From contig NZ_CP132310.1 in assembly GCF_030733845.1 (NCBI RefSeq), positions 53,458 through 117,457 of the forward strand: 64,000 nucleotides of DNA, in the 5' to 3' direction. Both the position numbers and the translations under genes were made by a program. Position 1 is the first letter of the stretch; every line of letters begins with the position of its first letter. Below, piece by piece: positions 34,180-42,556 of the stretch. The stretch comes from Shinella zoogloeoides. Lineage in GTDB: Bacteria; Pseudomonadota; Alphaproteobacteria; Rhizobiales; Rhizobiaceae. The notes under the pieces were generated by a model that was given only the letters and a program-made list of their open reading frames with translations, was not told the DNA's origin and made no database searches.

Positions 34180-34844
34180 TGGACGGGCAAGTCCACAACA
34201 CGGTCGGCGCAAATCCTGCGCCGACTCCCAGCCGTGGCCCTTCGATGAATGCCTCGAACGGTCGCAAGATTTACCCGTTCGATCCGAACCCGGAGGAGAT
34301 CGACATCGAGGTTGTGGCGCACCATCTGGCGAACAACAATCGCTGGAACGGCGCCACCCAGCACAAGAAGTTCCGCAGCCGCATTTCCTTCTCCGTCGCC
34401 GAGCACTCGGTTCTGTGCGCAACGTTCATGGTGGAATGCCTGCATCGCCCGGACCTGGAGCTGGAAGCTTTGCTGCACGACGCGCCCGAATATCTCTTCG
34501 GCGACATGATCCGGCCGGTGAAGCATCACCCGATGGTGCACGCCATCATCAAGCCCATCGAGGATCGCGCCGAATGGGCCGTGGCGCAGCGCTTCGGGCT
34601 GATCTGCCCGTTGCCCAAGGAGATCAAGATCGCCGACAATGCCGTTTGCACGGCCGAGTTCCGGCAGATCGTGCCGCATCAGCCTGACGATCCTTCCGAA
34701 ATGCTCCTGCCGGACACACCCTGCGCTCCCTACGAGATCGAAATGATGGGCGCCTACCAGGCCAAGGAATACTTCTTGATGGCTTACGAGGACGCCATGT
34801 CTCGTCGCCACCGTTACGCCGACATGCGCTTCGTTAACCCGTAA
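34179..34844 (+). CDS. HD-domain phosphohydrolase, YfbR-like
   Basis: 221 aa from ATG 34179 overlapping the ligase stop; ATG 34245 is an alternative. HD motif: AEHSVLCA (metal His), ALLHDAPEYLFGDM (HD pair near 108) and KIADNA near 147 (third Asp). Closest known pattern is the YfbR 5'-deoxynucleotidase group that dephosphorylates dNMPs, which would tune nucleotide pools. The N-terminal 22 residues are low-complexity. Confidence 0.75.
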   Translation: MDGQVHNTVGANPAPTPSRGPSMNASNGRKIYPFDPNPEEIDIEVVAHHLANNNRWNGATQHKKFRSRISFSVAEHSVLCATFMVECLHRPDLELEALLHDAPEYLFGDMIRPVKHHPMVHAIIKPIEDRAEWAVAQRFGLICPLPKEIKIADNAVCTAEFRQIVPHQPDDPSEMLLPDTPCAPYEIEMMGAYQAKEYFLMAYEDAMSRRHRYADMRFVNP

Positions 34845-34847
34845 GCA

Positions 34848-34881
34848 TTCCGCTTCGCAGACTGCTATAAGTAAGCGATTA
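34848..34881 (+). promoter_or_regulatory. Phage-type promoter with TAAGCGATTA box
   Basis: TTCCG (34848-34852), 11 bases, GCTATAA (34864-34870), then GTAAGCGATTAG (box 34872-34881). Drives the gene at 34898. Confidence 0.75.
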
Positions 34882-34897
34882 GTGACGCGAGGGTGAA

Positions 34898-35128
34898 ATG
34901 ACAGACGACTGGCCGACATTCTCCGAGGAGCTGACGCGCAAAGGCAGTGAGCAGCTTGCGAAGTGGGTAGCGGCTTTCGACGCCGGCAAGATCACCGACC
35001 GGGAGCTTTTCATCGTCGCCAACGCGATCTGGGACACCGTTTCCGGCCTCGCTGACAAGGAGCTGCTCCGCAACCTGGAGCAGGTCATCGAGGAAATCCG
35101 CCAGATGAGGAAGGCCAAGAGTGGCTAA
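34898..35128 (+). CDS. Small helical protein (76 aa)
   Basis: All-helical, with an amphipathic C-terminal helix (NLEQVIEEIRQMRKAKSG). Resembles the protein at 26613 in size and make-up. Overlaps the HNH gene by 8 bases. Function unknown. Confidence 0.6.
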   Translation: MTDDWPTFSEELTRKGSEQLAKWVAAFDAGKITDRELFIVANAIWDTVSGLADKELLRNLEQVIEEIRQMRKAKSG

Positions 35129-35705
35129 ACGCTTCGACAAAGACCGCTGGATCCTTCACGCGATCAAGTGCCGCTACATCATCCCGAAGGAAGATGGCAC
35201 GGTTCTTCGCTGCAAGCGCGCCAGCAGCAAGGGTGAGCTGCTTTCGGACGAATACGAGCCGATCAAGTTTCGCGTCCATAAAGCCACCGGCCGGGTTTAC
35301 GCGAACATGACCTGGATGGGCTTCACCAAATCCATTCTCCTCAACCGGGTGATCGCCCTCCGCTTCCTGCCGAACCCGCTCAACCTGCCGCAGGTCAACC
35401 ACATCGACGGCGACAAGGAGCACAACTACCTCCGCCAGCCGACGCCCGAGCTGCGCGCCAAATGGGGCGAGTTCCAGCTCGAATGGTCATCCGGCAGCGA
35501 CAACGAGAAGCACGCGCACCGGACGGGTCTCAAGTCCGGCCGTGGATCCCAGAATTCCAACGCAAAGCTCAGCGCCCGTCAGGTGATCGAGATGCGTCGT
35601 CTGCATGAGGAGGGCAAGACCGTCCAGTTCCTCATGGATTACTTCCTGGTCGCCCGCTCGACCGTCATCAACGTCCTCACCCGAACCACCTGGCAGCACA
35701 TCTAA
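35121..35705 (+). CDS. HNH endonuclease, free-standing homing type
   Basis: 194 aa from GTG 35121. HNH core: NRVIALRFLP, NHIDGDKEHNYLRQ (His-Asn pattern) and SGSDNEKHAHRTG, the usual tail of HNH_3 homing enzymes. The C-terminal 45 residues look like a DNA-binding helix-turn-helix (SARQVIEMRRLHEEGKTVQ...SRSTV-like). It is fully knitted into the gene string by overlaps, not in an intron. It would nick or cut a target locus to spread itself. Confidence 0.75.
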   Translation: MAKRFDKDRWILHAIKCRYIIPKEDGTVLRCKRASSKGELLSDEYEPIKFRVHKATGRVYANMTWMGFTKSILLNRVIALRFLPNPLNLPQVNHIDGDKEHNYLRQPTPELRAKWGEFQLEWSSGSDNEKHAHRTGLKSGRGSQNSNAKLSARQVIEMRRLHEEGKTVQFLMDYFLVARSTVINVLTRTTWQHI

Positions 35706-35714
35706 GGAGCCGTC

Positions 35715-35843
35715 ATGCATCTCATTCTGGAATTCGCGACATACGCCGCTTGCGCCGTGGTCGGTATCGCCGCCGCTGCCCTGGTCGGGCTTGGGTTCGG
35801 AAAGCTTCTGTTCAACATGACGGGCGGGGAGAACAACCAATGA
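35715..35843 (+). CDS. Small membrane protein (42 aa)
   Basis: ATG 35715 behind AAGGAG, stop overlapping the next ATG. A single transmembrane helix (AACAVVGIAAAALVGLGFG, residues 11-29) with a short polar tail. Coding supported by RBS and overlap. Function unknown. Confidence 0.65.
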   Translation: MHLILEFATYAACAVVGIAAAALVGLGFGKLLFNMTGGENNQ

Positions 35844-36400
35844 CGATCATCGCAGGTCTCGACACTGAAACGACCGGCATCGAAGTTGGCGATCATCGCC
35901 TGATCGAAATCTACATCGGCCTGTGGAAGGCCGATGGCACCAAGATTTTCGCCTTCGAGCAACGGATCGATCCGGAAAGGTCAATCGCCGTTGATGCGCA
36001 GCGCGTTCATGGAATCTCGTCCGCCGACTTGATTGGTAAGCCCACCTGGGCCACGGTCGCGCCGGCTGTCGAGAAGGTGCTGTCCAAGGCCACGCACTTC
36101 GTCGCGCACAACGCCGCGTTCGATATGGGTTTCCTCAAATACGAGTTGGAGCGCGTGAAGCTCAAACTGCCGGAGCGGCCAGTGATCGACACCATGGCCG
36201 AAGGCATCTGGGCCTGCCCCGATGGCAAGAAGCCGACGCTCCAGGAGCTGTGCTTTGCCATGAACGAGGAATACGATCCAGCGCTTGCGCACGCCGCCGC
36301 CTATGACGTGGACGTGATGATGAGATCCTTCTTCAAGGCGTTGAAACAGGGCTGGTTCAGCCTGCCGGGCGTTCCGGGCCAGGCGATGATGGCGGCTTGA
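35840..36400 (+). CDS. DnaQ-like 3'-5' exonuclease
   Basis: 186 aa from ATG 35840. DEDDh motifs: Exo I GLDTETTGIE (about 6-15), Exo II AHNAAFDMGF (about 88-97), Exo III HAAAYDVDVM (about 152-161). It matches the epsilon proofreading family and probably proofreads for the C-family DnaE, which has no exonuclease of its own. Start overlaps the small membrane protein gene. Confidence 0.85.
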   Translation: MTIIAGLDTETTGIEVGDHRLIEIYIGLWKADGTKIFAFEQRIDPERSIAVDAQRVHGISSADLIGKPTWATVAPAVEKVLSKATHFVAHNAAFDMGFLKYELERVKLKLPERPVIDTMAEGIWACPDGKKPTLQELCFAMNEEYDPALAHAAAYDVDVMMRSFFKALKQGWFSLPGVPGQAMMAA

Positions 36401-36424
36401 AACGTTCCTGATCTACCCAGCCGC

Positions 36425-36491
36425 AACCCGTTTCGCTCTCGCATATAACGATAATGCAAGCGCAAGAGAGCGCAGAGAGAGAGCGAAACGG
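36425..36491 (+). promoter_or_regulatory. Phage-type promoter, long RBS-masking inverted repeat
   Basis: AACCC (36425-36429), 11 bases, GCATATAA (36441-36448). CCGTTTCGCTCTC (36428-36440) is a perfect 13-bp complement of GAGAGCGAAACGG (36479-36491), whose last bases belong to the RBS CGGAG. No TAAGTAAG box. Confidence 0.78.
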
Positions 36492-36499
36492 AGTTTCAA

Positions 36500-37309
36500 A
36501 TGGATACGCAAGCCAATACCCCCACTGTCGGCGCCAGCGACGTCGCGGAGCTGGACAATCTGCTCGGCGAACTGGATCTCGGCACCTCCACCGATGCCGA
36601 TCTCGAGGAACTGATCGAGGCGGTTGATGAAGCCGTCGCCGGTGTCGATACCAGCGCCGTCGTTGACGACACGCTGACGGATCTCGCCCTGGACGACGAG
36701 GAGCTGCGCAAGCTCGAAGCCTCCATCGAGCGCTCCGAGGCATACGAGGAGCAGGAATCCACCATCCAGGCCGATACCCAGGTGCCGCAGGCTGCTGCCA
36801 CCACGCAGACCGTCGTGAAGCCGTCCAAGACGCCCCGCGCCAGCACGCCGCGTGTCGCGCGCGACCTCAAGTCGCTCGACGCCAAGCACTTCGTCCTCGA
36901 AGTCGACGGGCTCCTTCAGGACGCCGCCGGTCTCGAAGCCACGAAGACGGCCACGCTGGGGCTGATCCCGTCGCAGAAGAAGGTTGCGGAGAAGTTCGAG
37001 AACCTCTTCGCCTCGATCGCCGCCGGCAAAGCACCCTCGACCTTCGTCGTGATCGCCTTCAATCTGCTCGACAAGACCGGCTCGATCTCGTCCGCTGATC
37101 TCGTCGCCGCCTACAAGACCGTCGGCGCCAAGAGCGACACCGAGGGCTACAATGAAGGCACGGCGCGCAGCCAGGCCGGGCAGATCATGAACCTGTTCGA
37201 CGCGGTGAAGATCGCCACGCGCACCAAGCAGGCGCTGGTCCTGAACAAGGATTCGAACCTCGCAGCCAGCCTGCGCGCAATCCTGAACCCTCCTGCAACG
37301 ACGACTTGA
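36500..37309 (+). CDS. Hypothetical protein with acidic N-terminus
   Basis: 269 aa. Residues 1-95 very acidic (ELDNLLGELDLG, DADLEELIEAVDEAV) and probably disordered; a Pro/Ala/Thr linker; then a folded, helical C-terminal domain (about 125-260) with KTGSISSADLVAAYKTVG. The acidic front could mimic DNA or bind basic partners. It is monocistronic, with a strong promoter and its own terminator. No family recognised. Confidence 0.7.
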   Translation: MDTQANTPTVGASDVAELDNLLGELDLGTSTDADLEELIEAVDEAVAGVDTSAVVDDTLTDLALDDEELRKLEASIERSEAYEEQESTIQADTQVPQAAATTQTVVKPSKTPRASTPRVARDLKSLDAKHFVLEVDGLLQDAAGLEATKTATLGLIPSQKKVAEKFENLFASIAAGKAPSTFVVIAFNLLDKTGSISSADLVAAYKTVGAKSDTEGYNEGTARSQAGQIMNLFDAVKIATRTKQALVLNKDSNLAASLRAILNPPATTT

Positions 37310-37327
37310 TCTTCATGCCGTGCAGCC

Positions 37328-37360
37328 AGCGGCGCATCCCGGCTCCTTGATGCGCCGCTT
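37328..37360 (+). terminator. Hairpin terminator
   Basis: AGCGGCGCATC / GATGCGCCGCT (37328-37338, 37349-37359), 11-bp perfect stem with a 10-base loop; short T stretch only. Confidence 0.6.
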
Positions 37361-37381
37361 CGGCCTGAAGATTCCAATTGC

Positions 37382-37423
37382 AACCCGCCTCGTTATCGCT
37401 ATAACGAGATAAGTAAGCGCTTA
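37382..37423 (+). promoter_or_regulatory. Phage-type promoter with TAAGCGCTTA box
   Basis: AACCC (37382-37386), 11 bases, GCTATAA (37398-37404), box TAAGCGCTTA (37414-37423). CTCGTTAT and ATAACGAG (37389-37396, 37401-37408) form an inverted repeat over the -10 element. Confidence 0.88.
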
Positions 37424-37443
37424 GATCGCGCAGGAGAGAGAAG

Positions 37444-37851
37444 ATGCCGCTGTTCAAGGTCGTGAAGGGTCACGATGCATGGGTGAAGTATGCCACGCTG
37501 GTCGAAGCTGACACCCTCAACGACGCCGAATGCATGGCGGCCGATCGTGATTACGAGGGCGTGTGGGTTGAGACGGGCGACATCGCCGAGTTCGACCACA
37601 ACGAGATCATCGAAGGCGAAGCCGAAGAGGTCGCTCCCGATTACGTCCTCACGGAAGTAATCACTTACTGCTTCGAGCCGCAGGAGATCGACGCGCTCAT
37701 TGCCGGCCTGCGCTGCCTCCAGGATCTGCGCACGATGAATGCCGGTGAACTGCCCGACGCCCTGAATGACATTGTTACGAACAACGGTGCGCACGCCGGC
37801 CTTTCGGACGACGCCATCGATGCACTTTGCGAGGTGCTCAACTGTGGCTAA
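37444..37851 (+). CDS. Hypothetical protein (135 aa)
   Basis: N-terminal strand-strand-helix (LFKVVKGHDAWVKYATLVEA, then TLNDAECMAAD) like the small protein at 15281; acidic C-terminal half. Contains an operator-like box AGTAATCACTTACT at 37656-37669 within the coding region. Next gene overlaps by 8 bases. Function unknown. Confidence 0.65.
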   Translation: MPLFKVVKGHDAWVKYATLVEADTLNDAECMAADRDYEGVWVETGDIAEFDHNEIIEGEAEEVAPDYVLTEVITYCFEPQEIDALIAGLRCLQDLRTMNAGELPDALNDIVTNNGAHAGLSDDAIDALCEVLNCG

Positions 37852-38260
37852 TCACAACGACCTCGCCAAGAATTTCGTCGAAGGCACCTATCCGGCTGAG
37901 CACGTCGGCGCGATGCGCTACGAGAAGGACAAAGCATTCTCCTACGACGTCCTGATCGCCAGAAAGGCAAAGGGCGTCCTGTTGATCAACAACATGCCCT
38001 ACAGCACCTCCACGGCAGCGCATCGCGGCAAGATCCGCAACGCTGCCAAGGATGTCGGCATGCCGATCATCGAGGTGCCGAACCTCTATTTCGAGCATGA
38101 GGTGAACCTTCAGCACTTTAGCGGCGTGCGCCGCGAGCTGGAGCACCGGAAGACACGCGCCCGGCTCGTGAAGCCGATCCAGGACTCGCTCGATCACCTC
38201 GACAAGACCGAGCAGCTCTACCGTGGCCTGTTCATGCTCGATGCGAAGGAGGCGGCGTGA
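37844..38260 (+). CDS. Hypothetical protein (138 aa)
   Basis: GTG start inside the previous gene. Alpha/beta sequence (YDVLIARKAKGVLLINNMPY, then GMPIIEVPNLYFEHEV) with a basic helical tail. The strand pattern suggests a small nuclease- or Rossmann-like fold, not assigned. Confidence 0.6.
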   Translation: MANHNDLAKNFVEGTYPAEHVGAMRYEKDKAFSYDVLIARKAKGVLLINNMPYSTSTAAHRGKIRNAAKDVGMPIIEVPNLYFEHEVNLQHFSGVRRELEHRKTRARLVKPIQDSLDHLDKTEQLYRGLFMLDAKEAA

Positions 38261-38529
38261 TGCGGAAGGCCCTTTATCGCTTCTTCGCCCGTCTGCGCCT
38301 CGCTGTGGCCGCGTTTCAGCACGGACATGCCTTCTGCCCGCTCTACGCCGTCATCTACGACAGCTACGAGGGGCTCGATCGGATGAAGGATGATCCGCGC
38401 GAGGAGTTCTACGAGCTTTTCGATAGCCCCTCCGAGGCGCGCACCTGCTTTTATGACGCCTTTCCGGATCCGGCGATGACGGAAAATCCGCGCCTGGTGC
38501 TGATCCTCGGCAGGATGGAGAAATACTGA
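38260..38529 (+). CDS. Hypothetical protein (89 aa)
   Basis: ATG 38260 overlaps the previous stop; GTG 38257 also possible. Basic N-terminus (RKALYRFFARLRLAVAAF), possibly amphipathic, then a folded alpha/beta part. Overlaps the next ATG. Function unknown. Confidence 0.55.
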   Translation: MRKALYRFFARLRLAVAAFQHGHAFCPLYAVIYDSYEGLDRMKDDPREEFYELFDSPSEARTCFYDAFPDPAMTENPRLVLILGRMEKY

Positions 38530-38993
38530 TGCCTGTTCTGACCCTCACCGCCGCGCGCCTCAATGAGAAGGCCGACCGTCACGAAACCCTTCGCGTGGAG
38601 ATCCAGGCGCAGCGCAAGACGGTCGATCCCGCGCTCCAGGTCACGAACGGAAGGCGCGCCGGTTGGGCGAAGAAAGCACTCGATGCTTACAAGGCGAGCC
38701 GCCGGTGCGATGAAGACGATAGGGCGCACATTCAGGACCTTATCGGGGATCTCTTGCACCTGGCGCGTCGCGACCACGGAATTGAAGGTGATGATCTCCT
38801 GGCTCTTACGCGTCGCGCCTTCGACATGAACTTCGCTGAGGCGATCGAAGACCCGGAGAATGAGGACGACTTCGAGGTCTGCCGGACATGCGGCGAGCAC
38901 TACGCAGCGGGAGGCGACGGTTACGATGGCGAATGCCCGGGCTGCGCCGACAAGACCGACCAGAAACTTCACCCCGAAAACTATGAGGATTGA
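38529..38993 (+). CDS. Hypothetical protein with C-terminal zinc ribbon
   Basis: 154 aa. Helical N-terminal 110 residues; then CRTCGEHYAAGGDGYDGECPGC, a CxxC...CxxC zinc knuckle (about 120-141). Possible role in nucleic-acid or protein binding. No family name recognised. Confidence 0.65.
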   Translation: MPVLTLTAARLNEKADRHETLRVEIQAQRKTVDPALQVTNGRRAGWAKKALDAYKASRRCDEDDRAHIQDLIGDLLHLARRDHGIEGDDLLALTRRAFDMNFAEAIEDPENEDDFEVCRTCGEHYAAGGDGYDGECPGCADKTDQKLHPENYED

Positions 38994-38994
38994 T

Positions 38995-39285
38995 ATGAAA
39001 CGCTCCAAATTTGGCGAACCCCGCCCCGCAAACGCCGATGAGATCGTCGAGATGCTGGCTGACGCCGGTCTCGATGCCTCGGATGTCTACGCTGAGATCA
39101 GTTCGGACGTCTGGGATCCCGAAGCGAATGGCTTCGATGGCATCAACATGACCGGCTACACGGCCGAGATCCGAAACAGCGACGAAGGCGATGAGCTTGG
39201 AACGACGATCGGCTTTGAACAGCGGGCCGATCTCATCCAGATCCTTCATGCAGCCGGGATCACGGAGATCGAGACGCTCGGATAG
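38995..39285 (+). CDS. Hypothetical protein (96 aa)
   Basis: ATG 38995 just after the previous stop. Acidic, with helix EIVEMLADAGLD and strand-rich centre. No family recognised. A weak TAAGTAA element follows at about 39299. Confidence 0.55.
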   Translation: MKRSKFGEPRPANADEIVEMLADAGLDASDVYAEISSDVWDPEANGFDGINMTGYTAEIRNSDEGDELGTTIGFEQRADLIQILHAAGITEIETLG

Positions 39286-39329
39286 CGCCCGGCTTCGTAA
39301 GTAACCAAATACTGAGAGAGGAAGAAACA

Positions 39330-39701
39330 ATGAAATCCGACATCAAACCTGACGAAATCTTCGTCTTCGGCTCTAACCTCGCCGGCCGTCACGGCGCCGG
39401 CGCTGCGCGGGATGCCGTCGAGAAATATGGCGCCATCTACGGACAGGGCGTTGGCTTGCAGGGCCGCTCCTACGGCATCCCGACCAAGGACATTACGATC
39501 CGGACCCTGCCGCTGCCCTACATCGACCAGGCGATCGATGACTTCATGAAGTTCGCCGAGAGCCGGCGGGACCTCAAGTTCTACATCACCCCCGTCGGCT
39601 GCGGCCTCGCCGGCTACACGCGCGAGCAGATCAAACCCCTGTTTGAAGGCATGCCGGAGAACTGCCGCTTCGCCGAGACCTGGGAGTTGGAGACGGTGTG
39701 A
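39330..39701 (+). CDS. Macro-domain-like protein (A1S_2505 type)
   Basis: 123 aa. FVFGSNLAGRHGAGAARDA (about 11-29) and GRSYGIPTKD (about 46-55), with a C-terminal YITPVGCGLAGY, match the phage-type macro-like family. Macro domains bind or remove ADP-ribose; with the NAD-salvage genes at 43.5-46 kb this may help cope with NAD- or ADP-ribose-based defence. Family pattern clear, activity inferred. Confidence 0.75.
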   Translation: MKSDIKPDEIFVFGSNLAGRHGAGAARDAVEKYGAIYGQGVGLQGRSYGIPTKDITIRTLPLPYIDQAIDDFMKFAESRRDLKFYITPVGCGLAGYTREQIKPLFEGMPENCRFAETWELETV

Positions 39702-39904
39702 TGACTGGCAAATGGAAGTTCGCCTGCTGGTTCTTCGGACTCGTCGTTGGGCTCTGGCTCGCCGCCTGGATCAACGCATTCGTTCATCCGTTTGCGAGCT
39801 TCTTTATCGCCACCATCCTTGGTCCTGTCAGCGTCTGGCTCACAGGCGAAGCGCGAGCTGACGCTTACAAGCGCAGCCGAAACAATCCACCCGCAGCCCG
39901 GTAG
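39701..39904 (+). CDS. Small membrane protein (67 aa)
   Basis: Two hydrophobic stretches (FACWFFGLVVGLWLAAW, residues 7-23, and FFIATILGPVSVWL, about 34-47), basic C-terminus on the inside. Overlaps the macro-domain stop. Function unknown. Confidence 0.65.
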   Translation: MTGKWKFACWFFGLVVGLWLAAWINAFVHPFASFFIATILGPVSVWLTGEARADAYKRSRNNPPAAR

Positions 39905-39955
39905 CGCTCTCGCTACTGTCATTTTGTCAACGAAGCGCACGAAGCGCTTACTTAG
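39895..39955 (+). promoter_or_regulatory. Phage-type promoter variant with inverted box
   Basis: AGCCC (39895-39899), 12 bases, GCTACTG (39912-39918); GTAGCG/CGCTAC flank it. AAGCGCTTACTTAG (39942-39955) is the TAAGTAAG box in reverse orientation. Confidence 0.6.
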
Positions 39956-39975
39956 CAACGGAGCTTATAAACCCG

Positions 39976-41967
39976 ATGAGTGAGAATTTTCCCGCATTCG
40001 CGAAGGCTGTCGAGCAGCGCTTCGCCGTCCTGTCCAAGAACGAGCTGTTCCTGGTCGATGTCGAGCGCGACGAACTCTGGGGCGTCTATCTCGGCGCATT
40101 CCCGGAAGGCACCAATCCGATCTTTCGCGTTCGCACCGAGCATGATGGCTCCTATGACCGGGCGTTCGTCCGTCACGTCGGCCACGTCGTCGCCATCGTC
40201 GACGGAAAGATCGAAACGATCTGGGACAAGATGGCTGATCTGCCGCATCCCTACGATGTCGTCTCGGCTGCGCTCGCGGCCTACGTTCGCACCAAGGCGA
40301 TCAAGAGCGTCTTCCGCGTCAAGGAATCGGTCTTCGGCCACAAACCGAACGTCGAATACATCGACAACAAGACCTACCAGTTCACCCACTTCTACACGAC
40401 CGTCGCCGCGTCCCACCGTCACAGTGCGCCCGATGCTGAACGCGGCCGGATCGGCACGAACCTCGGCGTCTTCAAGCGCGGCTGCGAGGAGCTGACGATC
40501 GACGCCCTCAACACCGTGATCGACCTGATCAACTCCAACAACCTCTATCGCGGCCAGGAGCATTCGGCGGCCGTCAGCGGCTTCTACCGGCTCAAGACCG
40601 ACTACGACGCTGCGCCCGACAAGGACATCTTCCTCTGGGCGAACGTCACCAACCGGTCGGCGCTCTTCCGCAACACGGTCATCGGCACGCTCGTCACGGA
40701 TCTGTCGGCCGGCGAAGACCTCGAAGGCGCCGTGCGCAAGTTCGAAAGCAAGGTCGCGCCGCAGAACTACAAGCGCCCGACGGCGCTGATCACGCCGAAG
40801 ATGGTGGAGCAGGCCGTGGACAAGCTCAAGGAGCTGGACCTCGAAGGCGCCGTCGAGCGACGTTTTGCTAAGCTGTCGGATGTCTCGGTCAACAACGTCC
40901 TGTTCGTGAACAACGACGTTCGCGGCCAGATGAAGGACGGATCGCTGACCGGACTGCTGATGGAGGAGGTCAAGCCCAAGTCGGTCGACGTCAAGAACGC
41001 CGAGGACATTTCGATCGAGGACTTCTTCAAGCACAAGCTGCCGCTGGCATCCTCGATCGATCTCCTGGTGGAGAACCGGCACCTCGGCAACTTCATGAGC
41101 CTCACTGCGCCGGTCCACGAAAACACCGGCCGGCTGTTCAAGTGGGGCAACGACTTCGCCTGGTCCTATGACGGCGACGTCACCGACTCCATCAAGGAGC
41201 GCGTGAAGGCTGCCGGTGGCAACATCGATGCCCGTCTGCGTGTGTCGCTCGCCTGGCACAACGCCGACGACCTCGATCTGCACGCCCAGGCTCCCGATGG
41301 TCATATCTACTACCGCCAGCGCTTCGGCGTTCTCGACGTGGATATGAACGGCATGGACCGTCACGACGCGGAGAACCCGGTCGAGAACCTGAGCTGGCGC
41401 GATCCGCGTGACGGGCACTATGAAGTCTGGGTCCACCAGTATTCCCAGCGCCGTCGCGAACGTGGCGGGTTTGAAGTCGAGATCGCCATCAACGGTTCGA
41501 CGCGCACCTTCAGCTACCCGAAGATCCTCGCGCAGAACGACCGGATCGACCTCTTCACCTTCGACGTGCGCAACAGCGAGGTGATCAATCTCAAGCCCGG
41601 CGCCCAGCTCACCGCGACCTCGGGTTCGATCGACAAGTGGGGTCTTTCGACCGAGACGCTTGTGCCGGTCAACACGCTGCTCGCCTCGCCCAACCATTGG
41701 GACGGCCAGGAGATCGGAAACAAGCACTGGTTCTTCATCCTGAAGGATTGCGTCAACCCCGACCAGGCGCGCGGCATCTACAACGAGTTCCTCCGGGGCG
41801 AGCTTGAGCCGCATCGCAAGGTCTTCGAGATCCTCGGCGCCAAGACCAAGACGCCGAAGGCAACCGAGCAGCTCTCCGGCCTCGGCTTCTCTTCGACGCG
41901 CCAGGACTCGGCGACTGTGGTCGTCAAGGGCGCAACCATCAACAAGGCGTTCCGGATCAACTTCTGA
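39976..41967 (+). CDS. Large conserved phage protein, YfaP-like domain
   Basis: 663 aa, largest unassigned product. The N-terminal 300 residues are mixed alpha/beta with no known motif. Residues about 410-515 resemble the YfaP/DUF2135 beta-sandwich: RVSLAWHNADDLDLHAQAPDG, VLDVDMNG, ENPVENLSW, DGHYEVWVHQY. The final part ends NKAFRINF. Single-gene promoter and 42018 gene behind it suggest a two-gene unit. Role unknown; no membrane segments. Similar proteins occur in other large phages to my knowledge. Confidence 0.75.
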   Translation: MSENFPAFAKAVEQRFAVLSKNELFLVDVERDELWGVYLGAFPEGTNPIFRVRTEHDGSYDRAFVRHVGHVVAIVDGKIETIWDKMADLPHPYDVVSAALAAYVRTKAIKSVFRVKESVFGHKPNVEYIDNKTYQFTHFYTTVAASHRHSAPDAERGRIGTNLGVFKRGCEELTIDALNTVIDLINSNNLYRGQEHSAAVSGFYRLKTDYDAAPDKDIFLWANVTNRSALFRNTVIGTLVTDLSAGEDLEGAVRKFESKVAPQNYKRPTALITPKMVEQAVDKLKELDLEGAVERRFAKLSDVSVNNVLFVNNDVRGQMKDGSLTGLLMEEVKPKSVDVKNAEDISIEDFFKHKLPLASSIDLLVENRHLGNFMSLTAPVHENTGRLFKWGNDFAWSYDGDVTDSIKERVKAAGGNIDARLRVSLAWHNADDLDLHAQAPDGHIYYRQRFGVLDVDMNGMDRHDAENPVENLSWRDPRDGHYEVWVHQYSQRRRERGGFEVEIAINGSTRTFSYPKILAQNDRIDLFTFDVRNSEVINLKPGAQLTATSGSIDKWGLSTETLVPVNTLLASPNHWDGQEIGNKHWFFILKDCVNPDQARGIYNEFLRGELEPHRKVFEILGAKTKTPKATEQLSGLGFSSTRQDSATVVVKGATINKAFRINF

Positions 41968-42017
41968 TCCGGGCGTCAGCCACCAGCCATCAAATCGAAA
42001 CCTGAAAGGTGAAAACC

Positions 42018-42437
42018 ATGTCGAACATCTTTGAAACTGCCTCCCGCAAGAAGTTCCGCTTCGCCTCGGCAAAGGGCGACCTGACCGCCGAGCAACTCTG
42101 GGACCTCCCCCTCCTCATCACGACGCCGACGCGCGAGATCAAGGCTGACCTGAACAGCGTGGCGCAGACGATCGCCACCGAACTGAAGGCCGCCGGCGAA
42201 GGTTCGTTCGTCGCCGTGTCGCCCAATCCGAAGGTCGGCGAGCTGGAGACCAAGCTCGAAGTGGTCAAGCACATCATCGGCGTCAAGCAGGCGGAAATCG
42301 CGGCCGCCGCCAAGCGCAGCGAGAAGAACGAGGAGCGGCGCCGCCTCGTCGAAGCGCTCTCGCGCAAGGAATCCGAGGAGATCGCGAACATGTCGCGCGA
42401 GGAGATCCTCAAGCGCCTCGAAGCCATCGACAACTGA
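42018..42437 (+). CDS. Helical hypothetical protein (139 aa)
   Basis: ATG 42018 with RBS AAAGGTG at good spacing; the ATG at 42009 lacks one. N-terminal segment TASRKKFRFASAKGDLTAEQLWDLPL, then a charged coiled coil (about 75-139). Likely partner of the large protein upstream. Function unknown. Confidence 0.7.
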   Translation: MSNIFETASRKKFRFASAKGDLTAEQLWDLPLLITTPTREIKADLNSVAQTIATELKAAGEGSFVAVSPNPKVGELETKLEVVKHIIGVKQAEIAAAAKRSEKNEERRRLVEALSRKESEEIANMSREEILKRLEAIDN

Positions 42438-42445
42438 TTTTGAGC

Positions 42446-42475
42446 GGGTGAGGAATATTTTCCTCACCCCTCTTC
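42446..42475 (+). terminator. Intrinsic terminator
   Basis: GGGTGAGGAA-TATT-TTCCTCACCC (42446-42469), perfect 10-bp stem with a tetraloop, then CCTCTTC. Confidence 0.75.
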
Positions 42476-42556
42476 AAAGACAGGAATTGTTGCAGTATGT
42501 ATAGGAATCGAGGGGTCGGCAATCGCGGGCCCACAGTGGCATCGGAAACCGGGAAC